The translations under genes and the position numbers were made by a program. A stretch of DNA of 64,000 bases, from assembly GCF_028867935.1 (NCBI RefSeq), contig NZ_JAPQNS010000021.1, positions 1 to 64,000 on the forward strand. The letters are read 5' to 3'. The stretch is from Flavobacterium sp. SUN052. Its GTDB lineage: Bacteria; Bacteroidota; Bacteroidia; Flavobacteriales; Flavobacteriaceae. This document shows positions 1 through 8,711 of the stretch, one piece after another. Position 1 is the stretch's first letter. Each line of letters begins with the position of its first letter. A model generated the notes under the pieces. That model was not told where the DNA came from, did not search any database, and was given only the letters and a program-made list of their open reading frames with translations.

Positions 1-1
1 G

Positions 2-127
2 CATTTAGAAACTCAAGCAAAGGGGTTAATTTCGCTTCCATGGGGCCGCGTGTGTAAGGTGAAAGATTTGGTCGTCAATCCCTTAACACACGCTGGTTCC
101 TATTTACGCCCACCCCTCAATTATTAA
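2..127 (+). CDS. possible 3' end of an unidentified gene (partial)
   Basis: From the window edge, frame 2 stays open for 41 codons and stops with TAA at 125-127. The peptide ends THAGSYLRPPLNY, which looks protein-like, and it would converge on the minus-strand LysE gene ending at 189. No family is recognised. An open stretch this short is fairly likely by chance (roughly one in seven), so this is only a suggestion. Bases 128-188 hold nothing else recognisable. Confidence 0.3.
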   Translation, partial: HLETQAKGLISLPWGRVCKVKDLVVNPLTHAGSYLRPPLNY

Positions 128-188
128 TTAGTGTAGTCTGAGACCAAACCACTTCGTACGTTTTGAGCCTTATAGGTTAATCTTGTGC

Positions 189-821
189 TTAATTAGTCAC
201 CACCCGAACGGTTTGCCATAGGGCCATGCTAATAAACAGCCAGCCCGTCAGGCGATTTATCCTAGGGCCATTTATATAGTCCAGCACGCGTTCCCGTTGC
301 CGGTCCACTAGCCAGACCACAACCGCCAACAGCGCAAAAGCTCCAGCAGCCGTACCGAGTGCAAACACCCACTTCCCAACCGAACCAGCAGGAATCAGCA
401 TGTGTCCGCCCAGCGTAGCGGAGTTCAGATAGAGCCACACTGCCGACCAGAAAACCACGAGTTGCGGGTTGGTACCACCCAATACAATTCCTTTCCAGAA
501 CTGAACCGAGACACCACCAACTGGAGTAGCGTTCAGCACAACCGGCTTCTGCCGAAAAGCAGCCAGCCCGGATACCAGCAGCACCGGAATAGGGATATAC
601 GTCAGCAAAACCGTCCAACTCGACTCCATTGGCAGTAACATCAGTCCACCAGCGGCCAGAACACTATAAACAATTTCGGGCAGGCTGCCACCGAGCGCCA
701 GCCACAACCCAGCGCTTCGACTATGGCTGAGCGTTGCCTGGGCCACGGCTACATTTACCGGGCCGGGATGGATGGACCCGGCGAAACTTATGACACTGAC
801 AAGGACGAATAATAGAAGCAT
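189..821 (-). CDS. LysE/RhtB-family amino-acid exporter
   Basis: A 210-residue, strongly hydrophobic protein with about six predicted membrane helices, the usual size of LysE/RhtB exporters. The N-terminal HPGPVNVAVAQATL matches the family's first-helix signature. LysE proteins use the proton gradient to export amino acids or small metabolites from the cytoplasm; the substrate here cannot be told. It is the last gene of a minus-strand run YHS - DoxX - DinB - LysE with short gaps (24 bases to the DinB gene), so it is probably cotranscribed. An exporter beside DinB and DoxX genes may belong to thiol or stress handling, but that is inference. Confidence 0.85.
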   Translation of the reverse strand: MLLLFVLVSVISFAGSIHPGPVNVAVAQATLSHSRSAGLWLALGGSLPEIVYSVLAAGGLMLLPMESSWTVLLTYIPIPVLLVSGLAAFRQKPVVLNATPVGGVSVQFWKGIVLGGTNPQLVVFWSAVWLYLNSATLGGHMLIPAGSVGKWVFALGTAAGAFALLAVVVWLVDRQRERVLDYINGPRINRLTGWLFISMALWQTVRVVTN

Positions 822-844
822 GACTGGAATGGCCGGGGGCCGTT

Positions 845-1345
845 TTAGTGGGACTGATGCTGCACGGTTGAGTAGGCAACGCCAAAATGCTGGGGCAATT
901 CAACGTGCGGAAAATCGTTCAGGACTGCCACCTGAATCAGCGCCATGTGGTGAATAGCGTGTTCGACATTGTACAGCAATTCGCGGGCAAACGACGAGGG
1001 TATCTGAATCGGCTCGGCACCTGAAACAGACAAATCAGCTTCCAGTTGCAACGACCTGTTCAGATCGAGCCGATGAATGCCCCGGTCAACACTCCCCAAC
1101 CGCTGAAGGGCTTCGTCCGTATCTATTTCAAGGCGCAGGTCACGCTGCCGACGGTCGTAGTTCAATTGGCCAGTCTCGGCACTCTTGACCAGTAATTCGT
1201 AAAACTCCAGGATGTGGCGAACGTGCTTACCAATCGTATTACCCGACAGAACGGGCAAGGGACGCGTATAATCGGAGGGCGTTAGCTGGCCAATTACCTC
1301 AGCGAGTTGCATTAAAATATCGGTACTGGCAGATTTCAAAGCCAT
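845..1345 (-). CDS. DinB-like four-helix protein
   Basis: A roughly 166-residue DinB/YfiT-like protein. Three spaced histidines fit the metal site of this superfamily: HVRHILEFYE near residue 43, and HAIHHMALIQ near residue 137. Members are often thiol-dependent transferases or hydrolases of unknown substrate. The start at 1345 (MALKSAS) overlaps the DoxX gene by only 10 bases. An upstream ATG at 1393 would give 182 residues but 58 bases of overlap, so I prefer the shorter form. It lies between the DoxX-like and LysE genes on the same strand. A second DinB-like gene, with a Tat-type leader, is at 38588-39178. Confidence 0.8.
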   Translation of the reverse strand: MALKSASTDILMQLAEVIGQLTPSDYTRPLPVLSGNTIGKHVRHILEFYELLVKSAETGQLNYDRRQRDLRLEIDTDEALQRLGSVDRGIHRLDLNRSLQLEADLSVSGAEPIQIPSSFARELLYNVEHAIHHMALIQVAVLNDFPHVELPQHFGVAYSTVQHQSH

Positions 1346-1767
1346 GACAGGGGGATCGAAAAGATGGGAGATGTGCTCAGAATAGGAATCCACTGTTTCC
1401 GGGTCAGCAAGAGAATGGTGGCACTACTGGCCGCTACGGCTAGCGCCAGAAAGAATAGGTATCCTCCATCGCCCTGTACGGGGATGCCCAGCACCGTTAG
1501 GTGAGCCATAATGGCACCCGCCATCACGCCCAGCGCTAAACCAGCCCCTACCCAGCTGGTACGGGGAATCAGAATGAGTACGGAAGCAATCAGTTCGACA
1601 ATACCGGAGCCAATGCGCCCCCAGGGCTCAACACCCAGCGTAGAGAAAATATAGATAGACTCAGGTGCGCCAGTAAACTTGAAGAACAGGGTCTGGAGCA
1701 TGATGATGGCGGCTACAAGTCGAGCGGCCCAAAGGAGATACGTGGTTAGCTTATTCATGCTTGACAA
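1336..1767 (-). CDS. DoxX-like membrane protein
   Basis: A 143-residue integral membrane protein with four predicted helices, the size and layout of the DoxX/DoxD-like family. The first helix ends in FKFTGAPESIYIF, a pattern common in Bacteroidota DoxX-like proteins. The biochemical role of these small proteins is not settled; some work with oxidoreductases in thiol or quinone redox reactions. It overlaps the DinB-like gene downstream and follows the YHS gene by 27 bases, so the three are probably one transcript. No unusual feature was seen. Confidence 0.8.
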   Translation of the reverse strand: MSSMNKLTTYLLWAARLVAAIIMLQTLFFKFTGAPESIYIFSTLGVEPWGRIGSGIVELIASVLILIPRTSWVGAGLALGVMAGAIMAHLTVLGIPVQGDGGYLFFLALAVAASSATILLLTRKQWIPILSTSPIFSIPLSWL

Positions 1768-1794
1768 AAAGGTGAAGTCGGTGTAAAACGACGG

Positions 1795-2262
1795 TTAGGA
1801 TTGGGTGAACTTGTTCCAGCTTGCATCTGCTTTCCTGTGCAGATTGGGCTCGTCTTTGTTCCACTTAGGGAGTGTGTTGTTGATGAAGGTGTGGTAGAAC
1901 AAAAACAGTTTTCCATCTTTCACCTTGAAGGTTTCCGGGTCAACCTCGACTTTCTCGCCGGTAGCTCCCATGGCGTAGGCACACCAGCCGCCGTACTGGG
2001 GTTCGTATTTTTCGGGGGCCTCCTGAAACGACTTGAGGTTAGCAGGGGTAGCGAAGCGGTACGTGACGTTTTTGTAGGTAAACGTGTTACTTGCCGCCCC
2101 TTTTACCGCTTTGTTCTGGGTGAAATAAGCAACAGGGTCATACCCCTGAATTGCCAGTCCATTCTCCAGATTGAACTGTTGTTTGCGCAACGATGGATTT
2201 GATTGGGCAATAGCAACGCGTGACAGGGCAAAGGCAATGAAGAGAAACGAAAGCGATTTCAT
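1795..2262 (-). CDS. exported YHS-domain protein
   Basis: A 155-residue protein starting at the ATG at 2262, where MKSLSFLFIAFALSRVAIAQ forms a clear signal peptide. A longer in-frame start at 2358 only adds an unlikely leader. The mature part holds a YHS-like domain: GYDPVAYF near residue 39 and GGWCAYAMG about 55 residues later. YHS domains sit in metal-handling or oxidoreductase-associated proteins, and exported Bacteroidota versions are common but uncharacterised. It is the first gene of the minus-strand YHS-DoxX-DinB-LysE run, and a TTGGCA inverted repeat lies about 40-65 bases upstream. Confidence 0.85.
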   Translation of the reverse strand: MKSLSFLFIAFALSRVAIAQSNPSLRKQQFNLENGLAIQGYDPVAYFTQNKAVKGAASNTFTYKNVTYRFATPANLKSFQEAPEKYEPQYGGWCAYAMGATGEKVEVDPETFKVKDGKLFLFYHTFINNTLPKWNKDEPNLHRKADASWNKFTQS

Positions 2263-2303
2263 GGTATCGTCTATTTGGCCATTAGTTGATGATGGATCTG
2301 CCG

Positions 2304-2337
2304 ATTGGCAGCAGACTCTTGCCAATTCAATTGCCAA
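2304..2337. promoter_or_regulatory. ATTGGCA inverted repeat upstream of the YHS gene
   Basis: ATTGGCA at 2304-2310 and TGCCAAT at 2320-2326 form a perfect 7-bp inverted repeat with nine bases between; TTGCCAA recurs at 2331-2337. It lies 42 bases before the YHS start. This may be an operator for the YHS-DoxX-DinB-LysE run. No regulator can be named. Confidence 0.3.
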
Positions 2338-2449
2338 ATACCGTTCCAGCCAAGCCAAACCAGCTAAAAAAGCCCTCTATTGTTGTGAAAGGGCGAAAAA
2401 TGGGATTAACAGGCGTGCCAATGCCAGCTGCGCGTCAAGAAAAATTTAC

Positions 2450-2476
2450 GTTATTTCGTAATGGTTACGAAATAAC
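2450..2476. promoter_or_regulatory. 12-bp perfect palindrome, candidate enhancer site
   Basis: GTTATTTCGTAA (2450-2461) and TTACGAAATAAC (2465-2476) are perfect reverse complements around TGG. The half-site TTACGAAATA recurs in the palindrome at 6556-6571. Both lie upstream of candidate sigma-54 promoters and bracket a sigma-54 activator gene, so I infer an upstream activator binding site. The 2263-2650 gap holds only this, the repeat at 2304 and a weak promoter candidate at 2531. Confidence 0.5.
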
Positions 2477-2530
2477 CGGGAGAAATTCAGGGAGTTGAGA
2501 CAGCGTACGCGCCTAAATCCACCAGGAAAG

Positions 2531-2546
2531 TGGCACTCCGGTTTCT
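2531..2546 (+). promoter_or_regulatory. weak candidate sigma-54 promoter for the kinase operon
   Basis: TGGCACTCCGGTTTCT has a perfect -24 TGGCAC and the right spacing, but the -12 element reads TTTC instead of TTGC. It lies 55 bases after the 2450-2476 palindrome and 105 bases before the kinase start, a layout that fits autoregulation. The -12 mismatch keeps confidence low. Confidence 0.3.
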
Positions 2547-2650
2547 ACAGGCCATTATTGGACGAAAAGAGTATTTCGGATCAGGAATTGCACCACTTAT
2601 AGACAGAATCAACGAACCAGCAACCCAACCCGTACCATCGCCTTGACACC

Positions 2651-4981
2651 ATGATCGATAACGCTATGTCTATTCCCGAACGCGCACTTCGCCTGTCGCA
2701 TTTCATGGTCGAAACGTCGCTGGAACCTATTTTACTGTTCGATCAGCAAGGTCAAATTAAGCGGTCGAACGCTGCGGCCTGTAAGCAGTTGGGCTACGAT
2801 TCAGCCCAACTCAATCAGCTCTACTTCACAGATATTCATCACGAATACGATCAGGCTCAGTATAAACAGCTATGGCAATCGCTGAAACAGTACACAACCC
2901 TCACGGCCGATATAGCCCAGTGGCGGCAAGACGGGTTTGTGCGACAGGCAGAAGTAGGCTTGAACTTCGTTCAGCTTGAAGAGCAGGAGTATGTATGCTG
3001 CTTTGTCCGCGACGTAACCGAACGCTCGCACCTGGACGAAACCCTCCGCCGGATTTCAGAAGGCACAGCCGCTGACATCGGCATCGACTTCTTCCAATCG
3101 CTGGTCAAACAGTTGACCGCTACGCTGAATGTGCAGTATGCTATAGTGACCGAATGTACCAGCATAGAGAAGACTCGTGTCAGAACTCTCGCGTTCAGCA
3201 TCAACAACGACCTGCACGAAAATATTGAATATGATCTGGCCGGTACGCCCTGCGACATTGTCATGAAAGACCGTGACTTTTATTATCCCACCGATGTTGC
3301 AGACAACTTCAATCAGGCATTTGTCGAGTCGTACCTGGGTGTACCAATTCATGATAAACAAGGCGAAGTGATTGGCCATTTGTCGGTGAGCGATTCGCGC
3401 CCCATGATCGACCATCACAAGTATATCGGTATTCTGCGGGTGCTGGCAGCCCGGTCTGGCGCTGAAATCGGGCGTAAAGTGGCCGAAGAACGGTTGCTAC
3501 AGGTTCAGGAGCATCTGGAAGCCACCGTGAAAGCTCGTACGCGCGAACTGGCAGAAGCTAAAGAAGAAGCTGAAGCGGCTAACCGGGCCAAAAGTGATTT
3601 TCTGGCCACGATGAGTCATGAGTTACGCACCCCACTCAACGGAATTTTGGGCTATACGCAGTTGTTCAAACGCGACCTTCAATTGTCAGAGTATCAACAG
3701 AAAGGCATCAAGATCATGCACGACTGTGCCGAAAGTTTGCTGTCGCTGATAAACGATGTTCTGGATCTCTCGAAAATTGAAGCCCGAAAAATGGACGTTC
3801 TGTCGGAGATATTTTACCTGCCCGAATTCCTGCACACCATTACGCAGCAAACGCAGGTACGGGCCGAGCAGAAAGGTCTGGTCTTTGAAACCCATCTCGC
3901 CCCAAACTTGCCCGAATGGGTTGTGGGCGATGAGCGTAAACTCCGGCAAGTATTACTCAATCTGTTGAGCAATGCGGTCAAGTTCACCCCGATGGGCACC
4001 ATTACGTTTCGGGCTGAGTGGAATGCAGGGAACGACCAGAATACTTCATCGCCCACCATACGCTTTATGATTGAAGATACCGGTGTGGGCATCGCCACTG
4101 AGCAGTTAGCCAGCATCTTCCTTCCGTTTCAGCAGATTCGCGAATCCAATGATTTTGTGGAAGGTACAGGCCTGGGACTCTCCATCACCGACCAGTTGGT
4201 CAGGCTCATGAACGGCGATTTGTACGTGGCCAGTCAGGCAGGTCGGGGAACCCAATTCCGGCTCTCGCTGTCGCTTCCTGCGGCCTCTGCCATTCCAGAC
4301 ATACCTCCAATCAGTCGAAATGACCAGCCTATTGTGGGCTACAACGGCCCACGCAAAACAATTTTAGTTGCCGATGATGGCTGGGAAAACTGTTCAGTAG
4401 TAACCAGCTTGCTGGAACCACTGGGCTTTACCGTGATTGAAGCCTACAATGGTCGGGAAGCGGTCGAAAAAACGATAGCCCATAAACCGGACCTTGTTTT
4501 ACTCGATCTAGTGATGCCGTACGTAGACGGGTACAGCGCCCTGAAACAAATAAGGGCCAATGAGACTACGAAAGCCATCAAAGTAGTCGTGTTTTCGGCA
4601 AAAGTGTTTGATGAGGATAGGCAACGCAGTCAGCAAGCCGGATTCGACGATTTTGTTCCGAAGCCCGTTGTGCTGGATGTCCTGCTGAGTAAAATTGGGC
4701 AACACCTGGCCATCTCCTGGCAAAACCCGTTAGCCACCAATGCATCCGATGCGCCAAAAAGCAACAGTGATCTTGTTCAACTGCCCGGTAAGACGCAACT
4801 GGAAGCCTTATACGAACTGGCACGCCTGGGCGATATTCAGGGAATTGTAGAGATGGCCACTCACACGGAGCAAACGAACGGTGCCTACCAGCCCTTTGCC
4901 GACACTATTCGGCGGGCCGCTGCCGAATTTGATACGCGCAAAATCAAAAAATACCTTCAAGCCTGTTTAAAAATGGTATGA
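2651..4981 (+). CDS. hybrid sensor histidine kinase (PAS-GAF-HisKA-HATPase-REC)
   Basis: A 776-residue soluble hybrid kinase with no membrane helix or signal peptide, so it senses a cytoplasmic cue. Order: PAS about 10-130, GAF about 135-280, a coiled coil to about 315, HisKA with the phosphorylated His323 in [11 protein letters not shown], HATPase with N-box (LLSNAVKF, about 440) and G-boxes ([15 protein letters not shown]), then a receiver at about 570-685 with acceptor Asp619 and Lys671. A short C-terminal helical region follows. Its 3' end overlaps the sigma-54 activator gene by four bases, so the two are translationally coupled and almost certainly partners. The ligand of the PAS and GAF domains is unknown. 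Confidence 0.93.
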   Translation: MIDNAMSIPERALRLSHFMVETSLEPILLFDQQGQIKRSNAAACKQLGYDSAQLNQLYFTDIHHEYDQAQYKQLWQSLKQYTTLTADIAQWRQDGFVRQAEVGLNFVQLEEQEYVCCFVRDVTERSHLDETLRRISEGTAADIGIDFFQSLVKQLTATLNVQYAIVTECTSIEKTRVRTLAFSINNDLHENIEYDLAGTPCDIVMKDRDFYYPTDVADNFNQAFVESYLGVPIHDKQGEVIGHLSVSDSRPMIDHHKYIGILRVLAARSGAEIGRKVAEERLLQVQEHLEATVKARTRELAEAKEEAEAANRAKSDFLATMSHELRTPLNGILGYTQLFKRDLQLSEYQQKGIKIMHDCAESLLSLINDVLDLSKIEARKMDVLSEIFYLPEFLHTITQQTQVRAEQKGLVFETHLAPNLPEWVVGDERKLRQVLLNLLSNAVKFTPMGTITFRAEWNAGNDQNTSSPTIRFMIEDTGVGIATEQLASIFLPFQQIRESNDFVEGTGLGLSITDQLVRLMNGDLYVASQAGRGTQFRLSLSLPAASAIPDIPPISRNDQPIVGYNGPRKTILVADDGWENCSVVTSLLEPLGFTVIEAYNGREAVEKTIAHKPDLVLLDLVMPYVDGYSALKQIRANETTKAIKVVVFSAKVFDEDRQRSQQAGFDDFVPKPVVLDVLLSKIGQHLAISWQNPLATNASDAPKSNSDLVQLPGKTQLEALYELARLGDIQGIVEMATHTEQTNGAYQPFADTIRRAAAEFDTRKIKKYLQACLKMV

Positions 4982-6501
4982 ACATCTACAGAGAAAACGA
5001 TAGAACCAGTTCATTGGCTACCGACGAAGACAGTGTTGGCACCGGTTACACTATTCTGATTGTGGACGATATGCCCAACAACATCAGTGTACTGTTTGAA
5101 ACCCTGACCCGATTTCAGTACAAAGTGCTTGTGGCCCGCGATGGTAAAAGTGCCGTCGAACAGGCCCAACTGGCCCAACCCGACCTGATTTTGCTCGACG
5201 TGATGATGCCCGGCATGGATGGCTTCGAAACCTGTCGTCGACTGAAACTTCTGCCTGCCACCCGGTCGATTCCGGTCTTGTTTATGACAGCCTTGGCCGA
5301 AACAATTGACAAGATCAATGGCTTCAACATGGGCGCCGTCGACTACATCACCAAACCGTTTCAGCTTCAGGAGGTGCTGGCCCGTATAAACACACACCTT
5401 ACGTTGCGCCAACTACAACGTGAACTCGAAGAGGCCAACGCCCTGCTCGAAACCCGCGTGGCCGAACGAACCGAATTACTGTCGAAAGCGCTGGCTGAAG
5501 TGGAGGGGCTTAAAAATCGACTGCAAGCAGAAAACACTTATCTGCGCGAGGAGATCAAACAGACCAGTAACTTCGAGGAGATCATTAGCCAGAGTAAAGC
5601 CTTCGCGAAAGTTCTGCGGCAGGTGGAACAAGTAGCCCCTACCAATACGTCGGTGCTGATTCTGGGCGAATCGGGAACCGGCAAAGAACTACTGGCGCGG
5701 GCTGTACACAACCGGAGTAGCCGTAAAAACAAAACGCTGGTCAAGATAAACTGTGCCGCCCTGCCCGCCACGTTGATTGAAAGTGAACTGTTTGGCCACG
5801 AAAAAGGGGCCTTCACGGGCGCAACAACTCAAAAAACGGGTCGCTTCGAACTAGCCGACGGTGGCACCATTTTCCTGGACGAAATTGGCGAAATGCCCAT
5901 TGACCTTCAATCTAAATTACTGCGGGTTTTGCAGGAGGGTGAGTTTGAACGAGTTGGCAGTGCTAAAACACTGAAAGTAAATGTTCGGGTTATTGCCGCT
6001 ACCAACCGCGATTTGGAGAAGGAAATCAACGAAGGTCATTTTCGGGAAGATTTGTATTACCGACTTAACGTGTTCCCCATTCTAAGTTTACCATTGCGGG
6101 AGCGCAAAGAAGATATTCCAGTGCTGGTTCGGCATTTCTGCGCCAAACACGGGCCCGGTATTGGTCGGCAGATCGATGTGATACCCCAAGACGTGCTCAA
6201 TACACTTACGGATTACCATTGGCCCGGTAATATCCGCGAGTTAGAGAACGTGGTCGAACGCTCTCTGATCATCTCATCGGGCCGTAAACTTGAACTGGGC
6301 GACTGGCTGAGACGCAAGTCTTCAACGCCTAAACAAGGTGGTTTGATGACGATGGAAGATTGCGAACGTAATCATATCATATCCGTGCTGGAACACACTC
6401 GCTGGAAGGTGAGCGGTAATAATGGGGCAGCCAAAATTCTCGACATGATTCCGACCACCCTGGATTCACGTATGAAAAAACTGGGTATTCAGCGACCGTA
6501 A
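4978..6501 (+). CDS. sigma-54-dependent response regulator (REC-AAA+-HTH)
   Basis: A 507-residue NtrC-type activator. The receiver (about 24-140) has acceptor Asp74 in [10 protein letters not shown] coiled coil (about 145-200) leads to the AAA+ domain: Walker A GESGTGKE (230-237), the sigma-54 contact loop GAFTGA (277-282), and Walker B IFLDEIGE. The C-terminus carries a Fis-type helix-turn-helix. It would oligomerise on upstream DNA and use ATP to open sigma-54 RNA polymerase promoters. It overlaps the kinase gene by four bases, which makes the kinase its likely phosphodonor. Matching palindromes at 2450 and 6556 are its likely binding sites, and the promoter at 6647-6662 a likely target. 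Confidence 0.94.
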   Translation: MNIYRENDRTSSLATDEDSVGTGYTILIVDDMPNNISVLFETLTRFQYKVLVARDGKSAVEQAQLAQPDLILLDVMMPGMDGFETCRRLKLLPATRSIPVLFMTALAETIDKINGFNMGAVDYITKPFQLQEVLARINTHLTLRQLQRELEEANALLETRVAERTELLSKALAEVEGLKNRLQAENTYLREEIKQTSNFEEIISQSKAFAKVLRQVEQVAPTNTSVLILGESGTGKELLARAVHNRSSRKNKTLVKINCAALPATLIESELFGHEKGAFTGATTQKTGRFELADGGTIFLDEIGEMPIDLQSKLLRVLQEGEFERVGSAKTLKVNVRVIAATNRDLEKEINEGHFREDLYYRLNVFPILSLPLRERKEDIPVLVRHFCAKHGPGIGRQIDVIPQDVLNTLTDYHWPGNIRELENVVERSLIISSGRKLELGDWLRRKSSTPKQGGLMTMEDCERNHIISVLEHTRWKVSGNNGAAKILDMIPTTLDSRMKKLGIQRP

Positions 6502-6555
6502 CGTAGTACTCCTGAATCAAGCTGACAGCTGAGCCGTCACGATTTAACCGAAGTG

Positions 6556-6571
6556 TTACGAAATATCGTAA
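6556..6571. promoter_or_regulatory. palindrome TTACGAAATATCGTAA, candidate enhancer site
   Basis: TTACGA and TCGTAA flank AATA, and the first ten bases are identical to the right half of the 2450-2476 palindrome. It lies 75 bases upstream of the sigma-54-type promoter at 6647, within the normal range for an activator site. Binding by the regulator encoded just upstream is inferred. Confidence 0.5.
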
Positions 6572-6646
6572 ATACCACTTGTACACATTTTATCAACTGA
6601 GAATATAAATATCTATAAGACAGACCTTTATTCTTCATGATGAGCT

Positions 6647-6662
6647 TGGTATAGGCCTTGCA
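6647..6662 (+). promoter_or_regulatory. sigma-54-type promoter of the NRDE/ATP-grasp operon
   Basis: TGGTATAGGCCTTGCA fits the sigma-54 pattern: TGG at -24, TTGCA at -12, and the required GG-N10-GC spacing. It ends 28 bases before the NRDE start codon, leaving a short leader. It follows a sigma-54 activator gene and a palindrome, which makes a chance match less likely. Confidence 0.6.
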
Positions 6663-6690
6663 GATGTAGGTTTAAGTAATCAAATCTACT

Positions 6691-7413
6691 ATGTGTACGG
6701 CAACTTACTTTCCACTCAATACAAATGGCTTTGTGCTGACACATAGCCGGGACGAAAAGGCAATCCGTCCCCTGGCCCGGCCACCCCGCGAATTCATCAT
6801 TGGCGAACGTGTAATCACCTTTCCGCAAGACCCTCAGGGCCAGGGCACCTGGGTAGCCACCTCTGCCCAGACATCTGTTTGCTTGCTGAACGGTGGCTTT
6901 AAGCCTCACACCGCTAAAGCTCCTTACAAACACAGCCGGGGCCTGGTTATCCCTCATTTTTTTAACTATCCAGCCTTCTTTGCATTTGAAGCGAACTACG
7001 ATTTCTTCGGTATCGAGCCGTTTACACTGCTCGTTGCCGAAGTGGGTCGGCTGGTAGAATTGCGCTGGAATGGGAATCGCCTGTTTACGCATGAGAAAGA
7101 CCCCGAACGGCCACACATCTGGTCGTCGGCAACCCTATACACACCCGACGTAATTGAAAAGCGTGAAAGCTGGTTCCGCAATTGGCATCATCAAAATCTG
7201 CAACCATCAGTCGAAGCCATTCGGTGGTTCCACCAGAACGCGGGCGATGGTGATCAGGAGAATAGTCTCCTCATGAATCGTCAGAACACCCTGCTGACGC
7301 TGAGCCTAACCAGCATTGTTCATCAGGACCAGCAGGTCAACATGATTTACCAGGATTTTACACAGCATACAATCAGTCAACACCTTATTCATCAACTCTA
7401 TGCAATCGCTTAA
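6691..7413 (+). CDS. NRDE/TANGO2-family protein
   Basis: A 240-residue protein starting MCTATYF with SRDEK near residue 27, the equivalent of the NRDE signature; a cysteine right after the start Met is typical of this family and recalls Ntn-type hydrolases. Eukaryotic TANGO2 is linked to heme handling, but bacterial roles are not established, so no reaction is assigned. The gene has a sigma-54-type promoter just upstream and overlaps the next gene (ATP-grasp) by 14 bases, so the two are one operon, probably under the activator at 4978-6501. Confidence 0.8.
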   Translation: MCTATYFPLNTNGFVLTHSRDEKAIRPLARPPREFIIGERVITFPQDPQGQGTWVATSAQTSVCLLNGGFKPHTAKAPYKHSRGLVIPHFFNYPAFFAFEANYDFFGIEPFTLLVAEVGRLVELRWNGNRLFTHEKDPERPHIWSSATLYTPDVIEKRESWFRNWHHQNLQPSVEAIRWFHQNAGDGDQENSLLMNRQNTLLTLSLTSIVHQDQQVNMIYQDFTQHTISQHLIHQLYAIA

Positions 7414-8500
7414 TTCATCTGTTCGTACCCCCGTAAGTTTGCGAGATCTGGTGCTGGATCGTTTGCCACATTTACGACTTAATAGCCCATTTCTGATCCA
7501 ATTGCGGCACTGGGAGTACTGGCCTTTTGCGGTGGTGTACTTTCCCGTTTTCCTGTACCATATCTGGTTGTCGATCAAAGCACGGTCTTTCTTTTTCTTT
7601 TCTGCCTCAAATCCCTCTATCGAAACAGGCGGTCTGCTGGGCGAGTCCAAAGTGGCTATCTTAGACCGTATTGACGCTGAATTCAAACCTAAAACCGTTT
7701 TTGTTCCCGGTTCGGCACAAGCCAATACGGTTGCTTCGCTACTAAATGAGCACGGTTTAGCTTTTCCCCTCATTGCAAAACCCAATGTGGGTGAACGCGG
7801 CTGGCGGGTTGAAAAAATTGAACGGTGGGAAAGTCTTATCAACTACATTCAGAGTAATCCGGGCGACTTTTTGATTCAGAAGTATGTGGACGAACCCCTC
7901 GAACTCGGCGTGTTTTATTACCGCCTGCCGGGCGAATCGCAGGGCGTGATCTCTTCAATTGTGCAAAAGGAATTCCTGTCCGTTCGCGGAAATGGCCGCA
8001 ACTGCATTGAAGAATTGATCATGCAAAACGAGCGGGCGATTTTGCAACTCCCCGCTTTGATTCAGCAATACGGCCCCCAGCTCCACGAGATACCCGCTGC
8101 GGGCAAAACAATAACCCTGGTACACATTGGAAACCACAGCAAAGGCACTAAATTTTTGAACGCCAATCATCTCATTACGCCACAACTGGCCCGCGTGTTC
8201 GACCAGATCAGCCAACCCATTGACGGGTTTTATTACGGCCGATTCGATCTGCGCTGTCGAAGTGTGGCCGATTTGTATTCTGGCAAGCATATTCGGGTCT
8301 TAGAGCTGAATGGTGCCGGGGCCGAACCCGCCCACATATATCAGCCGGGTTTTTCTATCTGGAAAGCTTGGGGCGTGTTGCTTCATCACTGGCAGGTTCT
8401 TTACACCATTAGCCGGGAAAACCACCGTCGGGGGGTGCCCTACATGACCCTGAGTGAGGCTATGAGTAGCTGGAAACAGATTCAGAAAAATAAAGAATAA
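7400..8500 (+). CDS. ATP-grasp domain protein
   Basis: A 366-residue protein. After about 90 residues with a hydrophobic stretch (YWPFAVVYFPVFLYHIWLSI) comes an ATP-grasp fold: LIAKPNVGERG as the glycine-rich nucleotide loop, a linker QKYVDEP, and the metal-binding end VLELNGAGAEP near residue 305. ATP-grasp enzymes join a carboxylate to an amine or thiol through an acyl phosphate; the substrate cannot be read from the sequence. The hydrophobic N-terminus suggests membrane association. It overlaps the NRDE gene by 14 bases. Convergent downstream is another ATP-grasp-type gene (8712-9896). Confidence 0.8.
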   Translation: MQSLNSSVRTPVSLRDLVLDRLPHLRLNSPFLIQLRHWEYWPFAVVYFPVFLYHIWLSIKARSFFFFSASNPSIETGGLLGESKVAILDRIDAEFKPKTVFVPGSAQANTVASLLNEHGLAFPLIAKPNVGERGWRVEKIERWESLINYIQSNPGDFLIQKYVDEPLELGVFYYRLPGESQGVISSIVQKEFLSVRGNGRNCIEELIMQNERAILQLPALIQQYGPQLHEIPAAGKTITLVHIGNHSKGTKFLNANHLITPQLARVFDQISQPIDGFYYGRFDLRCRSVADLYSGKHIRVLELNGAGAEPAHIYQPGFSIWKAWGVLLHHWQVLYTISRENHRRGVPYMTLSEAMSSWKQIQKNKE

Positions 8501-8570
8501 GACGAGTGCAAATGCGTGACTGCTGTCCGAAACTACCAACCCTATTAGCTGCCAGATTGCCACCGTATAC

Positions 8571-8605
8571 AAAAAAGTCGCCCGGTCAAAGTTGGCCGGG
8601 CGACT
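8571..8605 (-). terminator. rho-independent terminator
   Basis: AGTCGCCCGG (8576-8585) pairs perfectly with CCGGGCGACT (8596-8605), and read on the minus strand the stem is followed by a T run (A run at 8571-8576). It terminates the minus-strand gene ending at 8712. Confidence 0.85.
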
Positions 8606-8711
8606 CCCATTCTGAGCTATGATAACAATCTTGCCTTAACGAAACCTCCCGATTGTTAGTCAAAGGATTCCATTTCAGGGCAAATGGTTGTAAAGCCCAC
8701 AAAAAATTCTT

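Noticed and set aside
1801..2202. Plus-strand frame of 133 codons opposite the YHS gene
   Set aside because: Antisense shadow; the YHS protein has a signal peptide and domain motifs.
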